A stretch of DNA of 64,000 bases from an uncultured Fidelibacterota bacterium (GTDB lineage Bacteria; Fidelibacterota; Marinisomatia; Marinisomatales; Marinisomataceae), in NCBI GenBank assembly GCA_902624275.1, contig CACNWW010000004.1, positions 1-64,000 of the forward strand, written 5' to 3'. Positions within the stretch are counted from its first letter, which is position 1. Each line of letters opens with the position of its first letter. Made by a program: the position numbers and the translations under genes. This document shows positions 60,557-64,000 of the stretch, in pieces. The notes under the pieces are model-generated. The model saw nothing but the letters and a program-made list of their open reading frames with translations, searched no databases and had not been told where the DNA came from.

Positions 60557-61486
60557 TTATAAATGATACTTCTCTCCTAATTTAGTTACGTTAAATCCTT
60601 TTTCTAAAATATTTATATATTCATCAGAATTCTTATCTAAAGCTGGGTTAGTATGGTTTAAATGAATGAAATGTATAGAATTTTTTTTATCTGAATTTTC
60701 GAACAAGTTCATTGTTTCAATTATAAATGGATGGGGAATTTGCGACATATCTCTACCAGGAAGTTCATTAATATCATAAAAAGTACCATCAAGCAAACTG
60801 TAATCTGAGTTTTCGACAATATCAATAATACTAATCTTCCATTTGCTCCATTTATCTATATCAGGTATAAAAACTAAAGATTTTGCTGGTCCATTAATTC
60901 TAAAGCCTACCGTTTCAGAAAATTCATCTCTGTGAGGAACTTTAAATGGTGTAATAGTTAATCTTGAGTTTAGTTTTACTGATTTATTGTCACTCAAACT
61001 TTTTAATGAAATATTTTCTAGTTTAACTAATTGACTCCATGGACCATTATTCCTTAAGAAGTTTTCCATTTTTGGCATCACATTAACTATTATATTTTTT
61101 GCACCCATTACCTCTCTACCTAAATGCATTAATCCTGTATAATGTCCAATGTGAGCATGGGTTAAAAATATACCTTTTAGATCTCTGGAATTATTATTTG
61201 ATAACAAATGCAACTGTTCAGCAAAGTCAGGTGTTGCGTCTATCATCCAAACTTCATTAGAAATAGGATCAACAATTCCAATACTTGAGACTTTATTGTG
61301 TAAATTGGGATCATTCCATTTATCGATACAACATACTTTCTCGCAGGCTGCATGAGGAGCACCGCCATCTTGTGCAATTCCTAGAACAATGACGTAGGGT
61401 TGCTCTTTTATATTCGTAAAACTATAAAATAGCGATGAAATCGATACAACTAATAATAATCTAACCACCAAGTTGAAGTTCATCAT
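60557..61486 (-). CDS. PqqB-like exported metallo-beta-lactamase-fold hydrolase
   Basis: 309-aa protein with an N-terminal hydrophobic signal (LVVRLLLVVSISSLFYSF). The body follows PqqB: YVIVLGIAQDGGAPHAACEK, then ATPDFAEQL, the metal motif LTHAHIGHYTGL (HxHxGH instead of HxHxDH) and LDGTFYDINELPGRDMSQIP with IHFIHLNHTNPAL. It starts inside the end of the acyl-CoA synthetase gene (26-base overlap). Cytosolic PqqB has no signal peptide and no other pqq genes are here, so PQQ synthesis is doubtful; hydrolase substrate unknown. Confidence 0.78.
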   Translation of the reverse strand: MMNFNLVVRLLLVVSISSLFYSFTNIKEQPYVIVLGIAQDGGAPHAACEKVCCIDKWNDPNLHNKVSSIGIVDPISNEVWMIDATPDFAEQLHLLSNNNSRDLKGIFLTHAHIGHYTGLMHLGREVMGAKNIIVNVMPKMENFLRNNGPWSQLVKLENISLKSLSDNKSVKLNSRLTITPFKVPHRDEFSETVGFRINGPAKSLVFIPDIDKWSKWKISIIDIVENSDYSLLDGTFYDINELPGRDMSQIPHPFIIETMNLFENSDKKNSIHFIHLNHTNPALDKNSDEYINILEKGFNVTKLGEKYHL

Positions 61487-63332
61487 CTGAAGATGTTGCA
61501 GGTATATTAGGTGAATTATACATTGCGTCAATTTCAGCTTTATGTTTTTCAACAACCACTTTTCTCTTAATAGACATTTTTGGTGTTAATTCTCCTCTAT
61601 CAACAGTCCATTCATCTACAATTAAAGTAAATTTTCTTACAGATTCGTATCTAGAGAAGTTTGTCATTGTATCTTTAACGATGGCATCAAATAAGTCGTA
61701 TGCAAGTTCATGTCCACATAAAGCATTATAATCTAACCCTGACAACCCTTTATCTTCTGCCCACGCTAGTAGATTTTCTTTATTTGGAACTATTAATGCT
61801 GAAATGAAATTCCTATCATCTCCTACAACATTACATTGTTCAATATATTTATTTGATGTAAGCGAAACTTCCATAGGTTGAGGAGCAACATTTTTACCGC
61901 CTGATGTAACAATTAAACTCTTCTTTCTATCTGTGATTCGTAATAAACCATCTTCGTCGAATTCTCCGATATCACCTGAATGAAACCATCCATCAATAAT
62001 TGCTTCATTAGTTGCTTCTTCATTCTTGTAGTAACCCATCATAACATTATGACCTCTACATACAATTTCGCCATCTGGTTGGATTTTAACTTCGACTCCA
62101 GGAATTGCTTTTCCAACAGTTCCAAACTTAAAGAAGTCTGGATGTCCAATTGTCATTACAGGACTTGTTTCAGTTAACCCATAACCTTCAATGATCGAAA
62201 TACCAATACCACAAAAGAAGGATCCAACTTCTTTAGATAATGCTGATCCTCCAGAAGAACATGCTCTGACTTTACCACCTAAAGCAGCTCTAAATTTGTT
62301 AAGCACTAGCTTATCAGCAATTTTATATTTTAAACCAAGTACAAATGGTAATTTTTTATTTGTTGTACGATATGGTACAGTTTGCAAACCTACAGAAATT
62401 GACCAGTCTGCAAGCTTCCTTTTAACTCCAGTCATTGATGCTACTGAATCTAAAATTTTAGCATGAATTTTTTCAAAAATTCTAGGTACCGCTGTTAAAA
62501 AAGTTGGTCGAACTTCTCTAATATTTTCAAAAAGAATTTCAGGTGTAAAATTCATTTCAGCATAATATATAGAAGATCCCTGGCTGAAAATTGAATAATG
62601 ACCACCAACTCTTTCAAAGCTATGGCTTATCGGAAGAAATGAAACAAATCTCTCTATACCATCAGCAGGTTTTAATTCAGGATTAAGTTCCATTGCCGCT
62701 TTAATGTTACCATCTATTGAAAGCAAATTATTACAAATATTTGAATGACTAAGCATAACACCTTTTGGGTTTCCTGTTGTTCCACTTGTATAAATAAGTG
62801 TTAATAGATCGTTTTCTTCAACCGTTGCGGATATTGCTCGAATATCATGTTTTTGATCCTTCATATTGAAAACATCAGCAAATTTGACAACACTCTCCTT
62901 TCCACCATTATAACTATTATCCATAATTATAATTGTATGTAAATTAGAATTTGCATCATTTATTAATGGATATACTTTATCTAACTGAACTTCATCTTGT
63001 ACAATAGCGATCTTACTTTCAGAGTGTTCTACAACATATTGTGATTGTGTTGGAATTAAAGTTGGGTAAACTGGAACAGAAACAGCTCTAATGTGGGCAA
63101 TTGCATAATCTGAAATAGCCCATTTTCGCGAATTTGCGCCAATAATAGCAACTTTATCATTATCATTTATTCCTAAATTTTTAAGTCCATTTGCAAAATC
63201 TTCGACCATAGCTTGAAGGTCTATCAATTCAATACCTTCCCATTTATTATCAGTTTTGGTATAAAAAGTTTTTAAGTTTGGTTTTTCACTTACTAGATGT
63301 TGAAACATTTGCGGTACTGTTTTAAATGACAC
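61461..63332 (-). CDS. Long-chain acyl-CoA synthetase (AMP-binding enzyme)
   Basis: 623-aa ligase activating fatty acids to acyl-CoA via acyl-AMP. The start is GTG at 63332 with AAGGAG six bases upstream. Motifs: P-loop-like LIYTSGTTGNPKGVMLSH, the EGYGLTETSPVM core, GWFHSGDIGEFDEDGLLRITDRKK (hinge) and a C-terminal catalytic lysine region (LTPKMSIKRK). This resembles the FadD15-type long-chain form found in many Actinobacteria and FCB members. Divergent from the tRNA-Leu gene across an inverted repeat. Confidence 0.93.
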   Translation of the reverse strand: MSFKTVPQMFQHLVSEKPNLKTFYTKTDNKWEGIELIDLQAMVEDFANGLKNLGINDNDKVAIIGANSRKWAISDYAIAHIRAVSVPVYPTLIPTQSQYVVEHSESKIAIVQDEVQLDKVYPLINDANSNLHTIIIMDNSYNGGKESVVKFADVFNMKDQKHDIRAISATVEENDLLTLIYTSGTTGNPKGVMLSHSNICNNLLSIDGNIKAAMELNPELKPADGIERFVSFLPISHSFERVGGHYSIFSQGSSIYYAEMNFTPEILFENIREVRPTFLTAVPRIFEKIHAKILDSVASMTGVKRKLADWSISVGLQTVPYRTTNKKLPFVLGLKYKIADKLVLNKFRAALGGKVRACSSGGSALSKEVGSFFCGIGISIIEGYGLTETSPVMTIGHPDFFKFGTVGKAIPGVEVKIQPDGEIVCRGHNVMMGYYKNEEATNEAIIDGWFHSGDIGEFDEDGLLRITDRKKSLIVTSGGKNVAPQPMEVSLTSNKYIEQCNVVGDDRNFISALIVPNKENLLAWAEDKGLSGLDYNALCGHELAYDLFDAIVKDTMTNFSRYESVRKFTLIVDEWTVDRGELTPKMSIKRKVVVEKHKAEIDAMYNSPNIPATSSDDELQLGG

Positions 63333-63357
63333 TATATTCTCCTTTTAATTTTGGTTA

Positions 63358-63392
63358 TTGACAAACTTCATACTTTATCTGAAATTTGTCAA
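63358..63392. promoter_or_regulatory. Inverted repeat with facing TTGACA boxes between acyl-CoA synthetase and tRNA-Leu
   Basis: Arms TTGACAAACTTCA (63358-63370) and TGAAATTTGTCAA (63380-63392) pair with one mismatch around a nine-base spacer. Each arm begins with TTGACA in opposite directions, like two overlapping -35 boxes for divergent promoters, or an operator for a fatty-acid-responsive regulator. No clear -10 boxes match at 16-18 bases. Confidence 0.5.
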
Positions 63393-63399
63393 CATCTTT

Positions 63400-63483
63400 G
63401 CCGGGGTGGCGGAATTGGTAGACGCGCTGGTCTCAAACACCAGTGAGAGCAATCTCATGTCGGTTCGAGCCCGACCCTCGGTA
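63400..63483 (+). tRNA. tRNA-Leu(CAA)
   Basis: Class II tRNA. Acceptor stem GCCGGGG pairs with CCTCGGT (two G-T wobbles); D-loop GGAATTGGTAGAC; anticodon stem CTGGT/ACCAG with loop CTCAAAC (anticodon CAA at 63434-63436, reads UUG); long variable arm; T-stem GTCGG/CCGAC with loop TTCGAGC. CCA is not encoded, so it must be added by the nucleotidyltransferase. Confidence 0.95.
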
Positions 63484-63484
63484 C

Positions 63485-63515
63485 AAAAAAAAGGGCTTTT
63501 ATAGCCCTTTTTTTT
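63485..63515. terminator. Bidirectional intrinsic terminator after tRNA-Leu
   Basis: Perfect 13-base stem of AAAAAAAAGGGCT and its complement around a five-base loop, with A- and T-runs at both ends. It ends the tRNA transcript (plus) and the coiled-coil protein transcript (minus). Confidence 0.93.
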
Positions 63516-63533
63516 AAAAACTAATTGAATTTA

Positions 63534-64000
63534 TTACTCTTCTTCAGGAGGGAAGACTTCATCATTAAGTTTTTTTAATTGTTTCTTAATATCTGATAAG
63601 TCTCTTCTAGTTCTACGTTTTTCAGAATCAAAGTTATCCTCAAGACCTTCAAGATCTCGTTGAACATTTTTAATTCTTTTTGATAAATCTCTGTCTACTC
63701 TTTTAATTTCATACGCTAAGTCATCTATAAGATTTCCTAAAGAATCAGCTTTAGCATAAATTAATTTGGTATTAGCTAAAATCATATCTTGACCTCTTTT
63801 AATCTCTTTTCCTTGGCCAATATTTTCTAGTTCAACTGCTTTTACTCTTTGTTTAAATTCTTTATTAACCATATCTACATGCTCTGCTTGCTCACCTCTT
63901 AATTGAACCATTTCATCCATAGCTGAACCATATTGCATTAAAGAGAAACCAACTGCTAGAGTTAAAGCAAGAACAACAACACTTAAAATCTTTTCTGTAC
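63534..64000 (-). CDS. Membrane-anchored coiled-coil protein, N-terminus beyond window end
   Basis: The frame is open to the window edge, so the start lies beyond base 64000. Before the first ATG (63938) the frame reads TEKILSVVVLALTLAVGFSL, a membrane helix, so starting at that ATG would lose it. After the helix come heptad-like repeats of Glu/Lys/Arg (KEFKQRVKAVELENIGQ, RDLSKRIKNVQRDLEGLEDN) ending DEVFPPEEE. At least 155 residues are visible. Possibly a periplasmic structural or scaffold protein; no family recognised. Confidence 0.7.
   Translation of the reverse strand, partial: TEKILSVVVLALTLAVGFSLMQYGSAMDEMVQLRGEQAEHVDMVNKEFKQRVKAVELENIGQGKEIKRGQDMILANTKLIYAKADSLGNLIDDLAYEIKRVDRDLSKRIKNVQRDLEGLEDNFDSEKRRTRRDLSDIKKQLKKLNDEVFPPEEE

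Noticed and set aside
1-64000. CRISPR array, transposase, integrase or rRNA
   Set aside because: I looked for regularly spaced repeats, DDE/tyrosine recombinase motifs and rRNA landmarks and saw none.

Overview
The window is AT-rich bacterial chromosome with tightly packed genes, many lipoproteins, TonB-dependent and CBM9/DUF5916-type outer-membrane proteins, and one very large secreted protein ending in a Por/T9SS-type (FlgD-like) sorting domain. With the gene orders seen, this fits a marine member of the FCB group, most likely Candidatus Marinimicrobia (SAR406) or a near relative. That placement is inference: no 16S rRNA or lineage marker is present. A photolyase suggests exposure to light.

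Layout. (1) 1-5.1 kb: S1/P1 nuclease (5' end outside the window), photolyase, a CADD-like protein that keeps every catalytic residue of the chlamydial 4-aminobenzoate synthase, adenine phosphoribosyltransferase, and a convergent sulfatase-like metallo-beta-lactamase. (2) 5.2-19.5 kb: mostly envelope functions: class IV aminotransferase, a BamE-like lipoprotein, two tandem paralogous lipoproteins, the 1249-aa T9SS-type protein, a DedA/YqaA membrane protein, an M28-PDZ lipoprotein peptidase, a TolB-like lipoprotein, a FecA-like receptor and a DUF5916 protein. (3) 20.1-31.8 kb: thrS-infC-rpmI-rplT-pheS-pheT (infC starts with AUU), then zapA, folD, DUF885, cutA, a 41-aa membrane protein, a nitroreductase and rmuC. 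Gaps are very short and several junctions are TAATG overlaps. (4) 31.8-33.6 kb: a redox cassette with a divergent cysteine-rich HxlR regulator, two double-CDGSH Fe-S proteins, DoxX and a membrane-anchored glutaredoxin. (5) 33.6-37.7 kb: aromatic amino acid hydroxylase, a small membrane protein and an extended SDR, flanked by two paralogous small proteins sharing an AAR(T/K)ELGPG motif. (6) 37.7-43.9 kb: an accessory, defence-like island. It holds a three-gene overlapping operon (77-aa protein, unknown coiled-coil protein, DUF2130 PD-(D/E)XK nuclease), then a small membrane protein plus GIY-YIG nuclease, then a PD-(D/E)XK restriction enzyme plus a 5-methylcytosine methyltransferase. The last two units are each preceded by a copy of the same roughly 54-bp leader. 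(7) 43.9-48.2 kb: DUF998 protein, leuS, msrA, a 45-aa membrane protein and a MerR regulator. (8) 48.2-57.4 kb, minus strand: nusA-infB-rbfA-truB-ribF-rpsO-pnp with alanine dehydrogenase attached at the end. (9) 57.5-64 kb: TPR protein, trhO, two secreted proteins (one P19/Tp34-like iron binder), an exported PqqB-like hydrolase, a long-chain acyl-CoA synthetase, tRNA-Leu(CAA) and a membrane-anchored coiled-coil protein cut by the window end.

The best places to look for something new are the island at 37.7-43.9 kb, with its uncharacterised DUF2130 operon and a methyltransferase accompanied by two different nucleases behind duplicated leaders, and the CADD-like protein as a possible alternative route to 4-aminobenzoate. 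I see no CRISPR array, rRNA, insertion sequence, integrase or riboswitch. No intergenic gap exceeds 300 bp.
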